Assembly (NCBI RefSeq): GCF_016906305.1
Contig: NZ_JADDOL010000001.1
Location: forward strand, 62,001 to 126,000
Direction of reading: 5' to 3'
From: Alloalcanivorax marinus
GTDB taxonomy: Bacteria; Pseudomonadota; Gammaproteobacteria; Pseudomonadales; Alcanivoracaceae
DNA: 64,000 bases
Made by a program: the position numbers and the translations under genes. Shown one piece after another: positions 16,783-25,500 of this stretch. Under the pieces are notes generated by a model. That model was given only the letters and a program-made list of their open reading frames with translations. It did no database searches and was not told the origin of the DNA. The number at the start of each line of letters is the position of its first letter. The first letter of the stretch is position 1.

Positions 16783-17532
16783 TTATGCGGGGTCCAGGTG
16801 CTCGACCCGGACCGGGAAGGCCCTAGCATAGCGGGAAGGCAGGGTGTCGAACATGGCACGCAGGGTGCGATTGAGGTGCGGCTGGTCATAGAAGCCGGCC
16901 GCCAGCGCCAGGTCGGTCAGGCTCATGCCGTCCCGCCACAGGGTCAACGCGCGCTGACATTTGAGGTGCAGTTGAAAGCGTTTCAGATTGACGCCCAGTT
17001 CCTGCCGGAACAGATGCCGGAAGCGGGATTCGGACAGGCCCACCGCCACCGCCAGCTCGGCGCCACCCACCTCGCCGTCGCCGCGCCGCAGGCTCAGGCA
17101 GGCGGTACGCACCCGGGGGTCCAGTGGGCGCGGCTCACCGGCCTGCAAGGCATCGCGCAGGGCCAGGGCACCGGGCACCGACGGGGCCGCCGCCAGAGCC
17201 CGCAGGGCCGCCGCGAAATCCGGGTGGGCGGCGAGTGGGAACTCGCCCCCCGGGCCCTGCAGGCGCAGCGCCCGCCAGGCCCGGTGATCCGGGTCCAGGT
17301 GCAGCACCGCCACCGGACCGTCACTGCTCAGGGCCTGCTCCACGTCCGGCGCCGCCCACACCGCCTCGGCGGTCACCCCGTGCCCGGCCAGCTGCACCTG
17401 AATCGGCGCCGCCAGCCCCACCAACAGCGACGCGGCCACATGACGGTGGGGCCGGTTGTGCAGGTGCGGCGCCAGCATGCACCACCCGCCTTCCCACAGG
17501 TACAGGGGCGAGCGGGGAACCGGCTTGCTCAT
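16783..17532 (-). CDS. AraC-family transcriptional regulator
   Basis: A 249-residue regulator. The N-terminal 150 residues are an unassigned effector domain starting with a cupin-like segment (H-N-R-P-H-R-H-V-A-A-S-L-L-V-G). The C-terminal 100 residues form an AraC-type DNA-binding domain with V-G-L-S-E-S-R-F-R-H-L-F-R in the first helix-turn-helix and F-Y-D-Q-P-H-L-N-R in the second, though the usual P-S-x-Y ending is seen as P-S-R-Y-A-R. It starts 4 bases after the Mpo1-like gene and precedes the crotonase and metY genes. Confidence 0.88.
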   Translation of the reverse strand: MSKPVPRSPLYLWEGGWCMLAPHLHNRPHRHVAASLLVGLAAPIQVQLAGHGVTAEAVWAAPDVEQALSSDGPVAVLHLDPDHRAWRALRLQGPGGEFPLAAHPDFAAALRALAAAPSVPGALALRDALQAGEPRPLDPRVRTACLSLRRGDGEVGGAELAVAVGLSESRFRHLFRQELGVNLKRFQLHLKCQRALTLWRDGMSLTDLALAAGFYDQPHLNRTLRAMFDTLPSRYARAFPVRVEHLDPA

Positions 17533-17536
17533 CGGG

Positions 17537-18034
17537 TCAGGACGGCCGGCCGTGACCCGGCGTGCGGCTGAGCCCCAGTTTATAGAGCACTTCCAGGCTG
17601 ACGAAGATCGGCCCCACCAGCAGGAACACCAGATCGTCCACGAAGGAGGGTTTCTTGCCTTCCACCTTGTGGCCCCAGACCTGCACCGCCCAGGCCACCA
17701 GCCACAGGGTCAGGGCGGTCCAGCCCAGTGGCAGCGGACCCCGGTCCAGCGCCACGATCAGTGCCAGGGACAGCAGCAGCCACCCCAGCATCATCAACGA
17801 CACCCCCAGGGAAAGGCGCAGATAGAAGGGCATGCACAACAGCGCCAACAGGGTGCCGCCGTTGACCCAGTAGGCGGCGGCGTCCAGGCCCAGCCACCGG
17901 CCGACCGGGATCAGCCAGAAAAGGCCCAGCGTGGAGAAGAAAATCACTGGCACACAGACGATGTGTACCCACTGATTGATCGGGTGGCGATGGCTTTCGC
18001 CGTAGTCGCCAAGAAAGGTGGCCAGATCACGCAT
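17537..18034 (-). CDS. Mpo1-like (DUF962) 2-hydroxy fatty acid dioxygenase family
   Basis: A 165-residue membrane protein with four hydrophobic helices. Conserved His motifs H-R-H-P-I-N-Q-W-V-H near the N-terminus and W-G-H-K-V-E-G-K-K-P near the C-terminus match the Mpo1/YGL010w family. The yeast member is an Fe2+-dependent dioxygenase that shortens 2-hydroxy fatty acids by one carbon (alpha-oxidation); the His residues are the likely iron ligands. The start at 18034 has AAGGAG 8 bases upstream; the frame start at 18043 is the GTG inside that site. A bacterial role in lipid turnover is inferred. Confidence 0.85.
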   Translation of the reverse strand: MRDLATFLGDYGESHRHPINQWVHIVCVPVIFFSTLGLFWLIPVGRWLGLDAAAYWVNGGTLLALLCMPFYLRLSLGVSLMMLGWLLLSLALIVALDRGPLPLGWTALTLWLVAWAVQVWGHKVEGKKPSFVDDLVFLLVGPIFVSLEVLYKLGLSRTPGHGRPS

Positions 18035-18118
18035 GGCGGTCACTCCTTTTTTATTGTTCAGTCATACGGATGGCTCTAACACTAGCGTGCCAGGTCTTCG
18101 CAAACTTGTACGAAGCGG

Positions 18119-18523
18119 TCAACTCCAGTGGCTGTCGTTGAGGGCGCGCAACACCACCCGACGGGTCAGCAGCCCGACCAGCCGACCGCCGTCACGATCC
18201 AGCACCGGATAGATCTTCGGCTTCTGCTTGACCATCATCTCGGCGATGTCCACCACCGAGTCGGTTTCCCGCACGGTGAGCGGCTCATCATGCATCAGTT
18301 CTTCCACCCGCACGGAGCCCTCCTGGTGGTAGCTGGTGACCAGCAGACGGCGCAGGCAATCCTGTTCGGAGACGAAGCCGATCACCCGGCGCTCGCGGTC
18401 CACCACCGGCAGCCCGGAATAGCGGCTCTGCAGCAACGTCGCCACCACCGTGTTCAGCTCGGTGCCCGCCTGGATCGCCATGGGATGACGCACCATCAGA
18501 TCCTTTACCAACAACGAAGCCAT
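18119..18523 (-). CDS. CBS-domain pair protein
   Basis: A 134-residue protein formed by two CBS motifs, at about residues 7-65 (ending V-I-G-F-V-S-E-Q-D-C) and 75-128 (ending L-V-G-L-L-T-R-R). A stand-alone Bateman module usually binds adenosine nucleotides and regulates a partner enzyme or channel. The ATG has AGGAG upstream. It is divergent, by 131 bases, from the AAA/MscS pair, so a link to the channel is conceivable but not shown. Confidence 0.88.
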   Translation of the reverse strand: MASLLVKDLMVRHPMAIQAGTELNTVVATLLQSRYSGLPVVDRERRVIGFVSEQDCLRRLLVTSYHQEGSVRVEELMHDEPLTVRETDSVVDIAEMMVKQKPKIYPVLDRDGGRLVGLLTRRVVLRALNDSHWS

Positions 18524-18654
18524 TGTCGCTCTCCTGATTTTCCCACCGGGGTTTCAATTCCTATACCATTTTGACTATAGCACCGGCACCACGCCGGGTG
18601 ACGCTCCGCTTTCCGATTCATACAATAACGCCTTTGCCTGGCAAGGAACGCAAC

Positions 18655-20610
18655 ATGGGGTTTTCCTGGCCGCGGGCGCCGCGGGAACTGGCCGAGGCCC
18701 TGCTTGCCTTTTACGGGGCACCGGACACCACCGGCCATCTGGCCGGCAACCTGCTGTCGTTGCTGGCCGCCGGCCTGGTGTTCTGGTTGGCGGCGCGGCT
18801 GGGCCGCCGCGCCCGCGCCGGCCTTTTGGCCCTGCACGACCGGGTGCTGCGCCTGGGCAGCGAGAAACGCTGGCTGTGGAACCTGAGCCGGCTGGTGGCC
18901 GGTCTGGCGCCGCTGCTGCCGTGGCTGATTCCGGCCGCGCTGCTGGCCCTGGCCACGCCGCTGCTGGCCACCTCCCCGTCCACCCGCTGGGTGTTCCTGG
19001 CCCTGCCGCTGGCCTGGCTGTATGTGCTGTTCGGTGTGCAGTGGCTGGCCGGGGAATGGCTGGTGCTGCGCGTGGCCCAGGCCGCCGGCGAGTATGTGCA
19101 GGGCGATCAGGCGCGCACCGCCGGCCAGCGGGCCCGTCGGCTGTCCCAGCTGCTGCTGGTGCCCTGGGCGCTGTTTCTGGTGGCCGCCCAGGCCCAGCCG
19201 CAAGGCGCCATGCACACCGCGCTGACCGCCCTGGTGGCGGCGTCCCTGTACGCCGCGGTGGCCCGGCTGCTGGCGCCACGGGCCCGTGAGTACGTGCTCT
19301 GTTTGCAGACCATTCTGCCGTCGTCCCTGGACCCGCTGGCCGAGCGCCTGCTGCGCCCACGCTGGTTCCACTGGACCGCGCCGCTGCTGCTGCCGGTGGC
19401 GCTGGTCTATTTCGTTACCCGCTACCTGGACCGGCTGTTCGCCGGCTTCGACGGCTACCTGCGCCTCAAGGCGCGCTGGTTCCGGCTGCGCAACCGCGGC
19501 GACGAGGACGAGGATGGCGCGCCGCTGGACGAGAGCGAGGCGGCCCGGGCCTATCAGTCGTGGTTCGCGGCGGAGTTGCCCGGCGACGAGCCCGCGCCCT
19601 TTATCGACACCGGTCTGGAGGACGCCATCGCCAAGGCGGTGCAGCGCTGGCGGGACGACCGCAGCGATGACAACACCCTGCTGGTCACCGGTGAAAAAGG
19701 CAGCGGCAAGAGCCTGACGGTGGCGCATCTGAGCGAGCGCCTGGCCGAATCGGACCCGGCCCTGCGGGTGGTCCGTCTGGCGGTGCCGCCGCGCACCGTG
19801 GCGCCCCAGGCGGTCACCGCCCTGGTCGCCGAGGCTCTGAACGAGGCGCTCGATGAAGGCCCCGCCAGCCTGGTCCGCAACGACGGTGAGCGCCCACCCA
19901 CCTTGCTGGTGCTGGACGAGTGCCAGAATACCTTCCTCTCCAGCATCGGCGGATTGGACGGCTGGCGCGCCTTGCTGCGACTGACCAACGCGCGGCTGGA
20001 CAATCTGTTCTGGCTGGTGCTGATCAACAACCAGAGCTGGGCCTATCTGTGCAATGTGTTCGGGCGCGAATACCAGTTCCGCAACGTGGTGCGGGTAAAG
20101 CGCTGGAGCCCCACGGAGATTCGTTCGCTGATTCTTTCCCGCCACCATCGCAGCGGCCTGAAGCTGCGCTATGACGAGGTGCTGCTGTCGTCCCGCGGCC
20201 CGGAGGCGGGCAATGTGCGCAACGCGGAACAGCGCTATTTCAGCCTGCTGTGGGACGCCTGCCGGGGCAACCCGATGACCGCCCTGAAACTGTGGCTGAG
20301 CTCGGTGAAGGTGGGCCGCCGGGAGGTGCTGGTGGGGCTGCCGTCATTGCCGCCGTCGGCAACGGTGGAAAAATCCGGCGAGAATCTGCTGTTCGTGTAC
20401 GCGGCCATCGCCACCCATGAGAATCTGTCCGGCGATGAGATCGTCACCGTCACCAACCTGCCGGAAAACGTGGTGCGTTATGCCTTGAAGGCGGGCTTCG
20501 ACGCCGGTTTCATCCGTTCCAGCGAGGGCGACGGCCGCTATCGGCTGGTGCCGCTGTGGTACCACACGGTGATCCACCTTCTGACCAGGAAGAATCTGCT
20601 CCATGAGTGA
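18655..20610 (+). CDS. Membrane-anchored AAA ATPase with C-terminal winged helix
   Basis: A 651-residue protein. The first 260 residues carry about six predicted membrane helices (approx. 30-49, 80-104, 111-130, 163-180, 187-205, 238-255). After an acidic linker comes an ORC/AAA-type ATPase domain: Walker A G-E-K-G-S-G-K-S at 346-353, Walker B L-L-V-L-D-E-C-Q at about 417-424 and a sensor-like L-V-L-I-N-N segment. Residues about 570-640 look like a winged helix. The ATG at 18655 has AAGGA at correct spacing. The gene overlaps the MscS gene by 8 bases. I recognise no characterised family; an ATP-driven sensor that controls the adjoining channel is inferred. Confidence 0.85.
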   Translation: MGFSWPRAPRELAEALLAFYGAPDTTGHLAGNLLSLLAAGLVFWLAARLGRRARAGLLALHDRVLRLGSEKRWLWNLSRLVAGLAPLLPWLIPAALLALATPLLATSPSTRWVFLALPLAWLYVLFGVQWLAGEWLVLRVAQAAGEYVQGDQARTAGQRARRLSQLLLVPWALFLVAAQAQPQGAMHTALTALVAASLYAAVARLLAPRAREYVLCLQTILPSSLDPLAERLLRPRWFHWTAPLLLPVALVYFVTRYLDRLFAGFDGYLRLKARWFRLRNRGDEDEDGAPLDESEAARAYQSWFAAELPGDEPAPFIDTGLEDAIAKAVQRWRDDRSDDNTLLVTGEKGSGKSLTVAHLSERLAESDPALRVVRLAVPPRTVAPQAVTALVAEALNEALDEGPASLVRNDGERPPTLLVLDECQNTFLSSIGGLDGWRALLRLTNARLDNLFWLVLINNQSWAYLCNVFGREYQFRNVVRVKRWSPTEIRSLILSRHHRSGLKLRYDEVLLSSRGPEAGNVRNAEQRYFSLLWDACRGNPMTALKLWLSSVKVGRREVLVGLPSLPPSATVEKSGENLLFVYAAIATHENLSGDEIVTVTNLPENVVRYALKAGFDAGFIRSSEGDGRYRLVPLWYHTVIHLLTRKNLLHE

Positions 20611-21427
20611 CAGCGGCGACCTCGTCAACGACCTGGCCACGGTCATGGATCTGTTCGACGTCTATGTGATCCTGCTACTGATCGTCGGCATCGGGGTGCT
20701 GTGGGCGCTCAACTGGGGGGTGCAGCGGCTGGGGCGCAATCTGATGGAACGGGTCCCCGCCCGGCGCTTCCTGATTCTGCAGTTCACCACCCTGCTGGGG
20801 TTCGCCATCTACACCCTGGGCACCGGCGCGCTGTTGATCGGCGTGCTCAACCCGCCCCGCGAATTCGTGCTGGCCGCCGCCGGTTCCCTGGCCGTGGCCC
20901 TGGGGTTCGCGCTCAAGGATGTGGTGGCCTCGCTGGTGGCGGGCCTGTTGCTGCTGTTCGACCGGCCCTTTCAGGTGGGTGACCGCATCACCTTCGGCGA
21001 CACCTATGGGGAAATCGTTTCCATCGGTCTGCGCGCGGTGCGCGTGCAGACGCTGGACGACAATCTGGTGACCATCCCCAACGCCCTGTTCATCACCGAC
21101 GTGGTCGCCTCCGGCAACGCCGGGGAGCTGGACATGATGGTGGTTACCGACTTCCACGTGGGCCTGGACGCGGACCTGCAGGCGGCCCGGGACATCATCG
21201 AGGAGGTGATCGTGACCAGCCGCTTCGCGTTTCTGAAAAAGCCGGTCACCCTCGCCATCGAGGAGGTGCCGGTGGCGGAATACCTGGCGGTGCGGCTGCG
21301 CGCCAAGGCCTATGTGCTGGACGTGCGTTACGAGAAGGCGTTCCAGAGTGACGTGGTGTTGCGCGTCACCGGCCTGTTCCGGGAGCGGGGCATCGCCCGC
21401 CCCCGGGAACTGCGCGGCGGAGACTGA
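20603..21427 (+). CDS. MscS-family mechanosensitive ion channel
   Basis: A 274-residue channel of minimal MscS size. Helices at about residues 20-37 and 55-80 are followed by the pore helix, an Ala/Gly-rich A-A-A-G-S-L-A-V-A-L-G-F-A-L-K-D-V segment (about 92-108), and the beta domain D-R-P-F-Q-V-G-D-R-I-T. The C-terminal alpha/beta domain is complete. MscS channels release solutes on membrane tension. Here the start codon lies inside the end of the AAA ATPase gene (ATGAGTGA), so both are translated together, suggesting a physical complex. Confidence 0.92.
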   Translation: MSDSGDLVNDLATVMDLFDVYVILLLIVGIGVLWALNWGVQRLGRNLMERVPARRFLILQFTTLLGFAIYTLGTGALLIGVLNPPREFVLAAAGSLAVALGFALKDVVASLVAGLLLLFDRPFQVGDRITFGDTYGEIVSIGLRAVRVQTLDDNLVTIPNALFITDVVASGNAGELDMMVVTDFHVGLDADLQAARDIIEEVIVTSRFAFLKKPVTLAIEEVPVAEYLAVRLRAKAYVLDVRYEKAFQSDVVLRVTGLFRERGIARPRELRGGD

Positions 21428-21433
21428 TCCGCC

Positions 21434-22297
21434 TCAGGCGGCCTCGGCCAGCTCCGGCCGGTCCAGCATCACCGCCAGTCTCGCCAGCGCACGCTGACGC
21501 ACGGCGCGGCTGTCTTTCTTCTCCGGGTGAAAACCCGGCTTGTAGTAGGCCAGATAGGAACGGCCCAGACGGCGCAGCCAGCCGGGCTTGCCCAGCAGCC
21601 AGTTAACGCCGTTGAGCACCGAGCGCAGATCGCGCTTGTCGTCCATGTCCCGGCGCAGCTGGATGTAGTGGAAGATGGTGAAGCCGATGAACTCCACGGT
21701 GGTGAACGCCATCTCCGAAGTGCGCACCCAGTAGTTGTCCACCTGGTCGCGATAGACGTCGAACGCCACCGCCTTGTGTTCGCTTTCCTCGATGGCGTGC
21801 CACAGCCACAGCGGCAGCATGCGCTCATCCATGCCTTCCAGGAATTCCGGTTCCTCGAGCATCAGCTCGGCCAGCATGGCGGTGAAATGCTCCAGCGCGC
21901 AGGTCTTGGCCAGTTGCCGCTCCGGGGAAAATTTCTTGGCGATCCACTTCATCCCTTCGTGCACATAGTCGTGCACCTTTTGGGTGGGCACGCCCTTGCT
22001 TTCCATGAAGGTGTTGAAGTGTTCGTGCTCGTTGCCGTGGTGCGCTTCCTGACCGATAAAGCCTTTCACCCGTTCGCGCAGGTCCGGATCGGTGATCCGT
22101 TTCTGGTAATGGCGCACGGACCGCACAAAAAACCGCTCGCCTTCCGGGAAGGTGCAGGACAGGGCGGTCAGCAGCAGCGTCTTGAACTGATCGTTGGCGA
22201 ACCAGTAACGGGGGATGTCCGGATCGAAGGTGAAGTCCATTCTCCGTGGCTGGATCTCACTTCGGTTAGTGCGTCGAATCGGGGCTTGAGCACTCAT
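21434..22297 (-). CDS. PF10118-type 'metal-dependent hydrolase', possibly ferritin-like
   Basis: A 287-residue helical protein of the family annotated as predicted metal-dependent hydrolases. The conserved metal-binding segments are Q-E-A-H-H-G-N-E-H (about 85-93), A-L-E-H-F-T-A-M (about 138-145) and A-I-E-E-S-E-H-K-A-V-A-F-D (about 175-187). The E-x-x-H and E-E-x-x-H pairs look more like a carboxylate-bridged di-metal helical bundle than a hydrolase; this is inference. Start at 22297 by homology to the R-R-x-D-F N-terminus; the longer frame is a shadow. It converges on mscS with 6 bases between. Confidence 0.82.
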   Translation of the reverse strand: MSAQAPIRRTNRSEIQPRRMDFTFDPDIPRYWFANDQFKTLLLTALSCTFPEGERFFVRSVRHYQKRITDPDLRERVKGFIGQEAHHGNEHEHFNTFMESKGVPTQKVHDYVHEGMKWIAKKFSPERQLAKTCALEHFTAMLAELMLEEPEFLEGMDERMLPLWLWHAIEESEHKAVAFDVYRDQVDNYWVRTSEMAFTTVEFIGFTIFHYIQLRRDMDDKRDLRSVLNGVNWLLGKPGWLRRLGRSYLAYYKPGFHPEKKDSRAVRQRALARLAVMLDRPELAEAA

Positions 22298-22425
22298 GGC
22301 GGTGGCACCTGTGGCGGAACGGCGTATTGATACGGTTTTGCAATATGCGTCACCCGCGCCCGCGCGGGCCAGTGCAGGTCGCGCCATTTTCCCGCGCCAT
22401 TGCGGCCCGGGCGGCACGACGGCGA

Positions 22426-25400
22426 TCAGGCCGTCTTGCCATCCGGGCGGATGCGATAGGCCAGCGTGTACAGCACCGGCACCACGATCAAGGTCAGAAC
22501 GGTGGCGAAGCCGAGACCGAACATGATCACCGCCGCCATGGATTTGAAAAAGGCATCGAACAGCAGCGGCACCATGCCGAGAATGGTGGTGACCGCGGTC
22601 ATGCATACCGGCCGCACCCGCGTGACGGAAGCGTGTATCACCGCATCCAGGGCCGCATTGCCTTCATTCATCTCCAGCTTGATCTGTTCAACCAGTACGA
22701 TGCCATTCTTCACCAGCATGCCGCTCAAACTCAGGAAGCCGAGCAGCGCCATGAAGCTGAACGGGGCATTGAACACCAGCAGACCGATGGTCACTCCGAT
22801 GATCGCCAACGGCACGGTGGCCCAGATCACCAGTGGTTGGCGTAAACTGTCGAACAGCAGAATGGTAATGATGAACATAAACAGATAGCCCATCGGCACA
22901 CTGGCGAACACCGCGGTCTGGGCGTCCTTGGTGAGTTCGTATTCACCACCCCAGCTCAATTCATAGCCCCTCGGCAATGCCAGCGCCTCGATCTCGGGAC
23001 GAATGCGGCGCAGCACCTGGTCTCCGGTTTCCCCGCCCAGCACCGCCGGCTCGGCCTGCACCGTAAGGGTACGCTTGCGATCCCGGCGCATGATCAGACC
23101 GTCTTCCAATTCCGTGTCGAAACCGGACACCAACTGTCGAATGGCAATGTAATCCTCAAGCACCGGCGACCAGACCTGCACCTGGTCCAGGTTGTTCGCG
23201 CCAAGACGCTCGGTGTCCGGCGGGCGGGCGATGATCGGCAGAAGATCCGCGCCGTCCCGATACAGGCCCACGTCCACGCCCGAGAAGTTCATCGCCAGCG
23301 CCTGCTCCAGATCTTCCCGGCTGACGCCGGTGCGCCGTGCCTGCGCCTGTTCAAAGCGCGGTTTGATGACTTTTTCCCTTTCGCGCCAATCGTGGCGGAT
23401 ACCTTCCAGACCCGGGTCGCGGTGCATGATCTCTTCCACCTTCACCGCCAATCCACGCAATACCTCCGGGTCCGGCCCGGATAACCGCGCTTCGATGGTG
23501 GCGTTGGCGGTGGGTCCGATCATCAACCGTTTCATCTTGGTGAACGCCGACGGGTGCGATTCACCCAGCCGCTCCTGAAGCTTGCTGATCACCCCGTTGA
23601 TGTTGTCGCGTTCATCCACTTCCACGATCAACTGAGCGTATGAGGGATAACGTCGTTCCGGGAAATACGGCAGCATAAAGCGCTGGGCACCCTGCCCGAT
23701 GGTGCTGGTCACCGAGGTGACATGGTCGGTTTCCAGTAACGTTTCTTCCAGTTGCTGAACGCCATCCTGCGTGGCGCGGATATCGCTCCCCTGAGGCAGC
23801 CAGTAATCGACCAGGAAAATGGGCGTATTGGAAGGCGGGAAGAACGATTGCTTCACCAGTCCGAAGCCGGCCACGGCCGCCACCAGCAGCAGCACCATGA
23901 AAAGCAGGGTAAGCACACGATGATGAATGGAGCGTTGCAACAACCCCCGGTAAAGACGGAAGAAGCGTCCCTTGTAGGGGTCCTCGCCGACGTCCTCGCC
24001 GTGCGTCTTGGCGGTCCGGTTACCGGTAAACAGCATGTCGGCGAAGAATGGGGTCAGTGTTATGGCCACGATCCAGCTCAGCATCAGCGACACCAGCAGC
24101 ACCCAGAACAAACTGTTGGTGAACTCCCCGGACGCGTCACTGGATAGCCCGATCGGCGCAAAGGCGGTGATGGCGATCACCGTGGCACCGAGCAAGGGCC
24201 AGGCGGTCTGGCGGACAATCTCGGCGGCCGCCGCCACCTTGGACAGGCCGCGTTTAATGCCCACCAGAATGCCTTCGGTGATAACGATGGCGTTGTCCAC
24301 CAACATCCCCAGGGCGATGATCAGGGCGCCCAGAGAGATACGCTGCAACTCGATGCCCATCACCGCCATGACGATGAAGGTGCCGAGAATGGTCAGCAGC
24401 AGAATGCCGCCCATCAGCACGCCGGAACGCAGCCCCATGAACAGCAGCAGTACGCCGATAACGATCATCACCGCCTGGGCCAGGTTCCACAGGAAAGAGC
24501 CCACGGATTCATCCACTTCGGCGGGCTGGTCGTACACCGTGGACAGGTCCATCCCCGCCGGCTGCCGGTAGGACAGTTCCTCCAGGCGCTGGCGGACACG
24601 CTCGCCGACATCCACCACATTCACCTGTGGCGCGAACGAAATGCCCAAGGTAAGCGCCGGTTTACCTCCATGGCGGTAGAGATGATCGGGCACCTCCTGG
24701 TAACCACGCTTGATGTCCGCCACATCGCTCAGATACACCAGTTGTTCCGCGCCGGGTTCCGAGATCAATAGATCGCCCAGGCTTTCCACCGAAGTGAAGG
24801 CCCCGTCCGGTGCGATGCGAAGGTGTTCATCGTCCACCCGGACACGCCCGGCGGGATTGATGGCGTTCTGGGTATCCAGCAGCGAAAAAATCCGCTCCGG
24901 ACTGATCCCCAGATTGCTCATCCGGCTCCGTGACAGCTCCAGAAATACCTGCTCCTGCCGCTGCCCCGCGACCTGTACGCGGCCTACGCCCTCGACCAGC
25001 ACCAGTTCGCGGGTGAGTATGTCCGCGTAATCCTGGAGATCCCGATAGGAGTAGCCATCGCCGGTCAGGGCCAGCAGGATGCCATAGACATCACCGAAAT
25101 CGTCGAGGACCTGGATTTCGCCGACTCCGGGCGGCAGGCGGGCCTGAATATCATGGGTCTTGCGGCGCAGCTCGTCCCAAATCTGCTTGAGCTCCTTTTC
25201 CCGATATATCGGCTTCATCTCCACGGTGATCTGGGACAGGCCGGCGCTCGATATGGACGTTACATAATCCACATAAGGCAGGCTCTGGATTTCCTTTTCC
25301 ACTGGCAGAGTGACTTCCTCTTCCACCTCCAGGGCGGAGGCGCCGGGGTATTCGGTATTGACCAGCGCCGTCTTCAGCGTGAACTCCGGATCTTCCAATT

Positions 25401-25500
25401 GCCCCAGCTGGAAAAAGCTCACCACGCCGCCCACCAGCAGCGCCACGGCGAACAGCCAGCTTACCACCCGGTGCCGGACAGCGTACTCGGCGATGCCCAT
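22426..25500 (-). CDS. RND efflux pump, inner-membrane permease
   Basis: A 1024-residue RND transporter with twelve predicted helices and two large periplasmic loops, of AcrB/TriC type. The TM4 motif reads G-M-L-V-D-N-A-I-V, with a single Asp where AcrB has two, and TM10 has M-L-V-K-N-G-I-V-L-V-E with the conserved Lys. So the proton relay is partly altered, as in several TriC/VexF-like pumps. The ATG at 25500 overlaps the stop of the adaptor gene by one base (TGATG). No outer-membrane channel gene is present; a TolC/OprM protein elsewhere would be needed. Base composition seems lower in GC than the surrounding genes. Confidence 0.93.
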   Translation of the reverse strand: MGIAEYAVRHRVVSWLFAVALLVGGVVSFFQLGQLEDPEFTLKTALVNTEYPGASALEVEEEVTLPVEKEIQSLPYVDYVTSISSAGLSQITVEMKPIYREKELKQIWDELRRKTHDIQARLPPGVGEIQVLDDFGDVYGILLALTGDGYSYRDLQDYADILTRELVLVEGVGRVQVAGQRQEQVFLELSRSRMSNLGISPERIFSLLDTQNAINPAGRVRVDDEHLRIAPDGAFTSVESLGDLLISEPGAEQLVYLSDVADIKRGYQEVPDHLYRHGGKPALTLGISFAPQVNVVDVGERVRQRLEELSYRQPAGMDLSTVYDQPAEVDESVGSFLWNLAQAVMIVIGVLLLFMGLRSGVLMGGILLLTILGTFIVMAVMGIELQRISLGALIIALGMLVDNAIVITEGILVGIKRGLSKVAAAAEIVRQTAWPLLGATVIAITAFAPIGLSSDASGEFTNSLFWVLLVSLMLSWIVAITLTPFFADMLFTGNRTAKTHGEDVGEDPYKGRFFRLYRGLLQRSIHHRVLTLLFMVLLLVAAVAGFGLVKQSFFPPSNTPIFLVDYWLPQGSDIRATQDGVQQLEETLLETDHVTSVTSTIGQGAQRFMLPYFPERRYPSYAQLIVEVDERDNINGVISKLQERLGESHPSAFTKMKRLMIGPTANATIEARLSGPDPEVLRGLAVKVEEIMHRDPGLEGIRHDWREREKVIKPRFEQAQARRTGVSREDLEQALAMNFSGVDVGLYRDGADLLPIIARPPDTERLGANNLDQVQVWSPVLEDYIAIRQLVSGFDTELEDGLIMRRDRKRTLTVQAEPAVLGGETGDQVLRRIRPEIEALALPRGYELSWGGEYELTKDAQTAVFASVPMGYLFMFIITILLFDSLRQPLVIWATVPLAIIGVTIGLLVFNAPFSFMALLGFLSLSGMLVKNGIVLVEQIKLEMNEGNAALDAVIHASVTRVRPVCMTAVTTILGMVPLLFDAFFKSMAAVIMFGLGFATVLTLIVVPVLYTLAYRIRPDGKTA

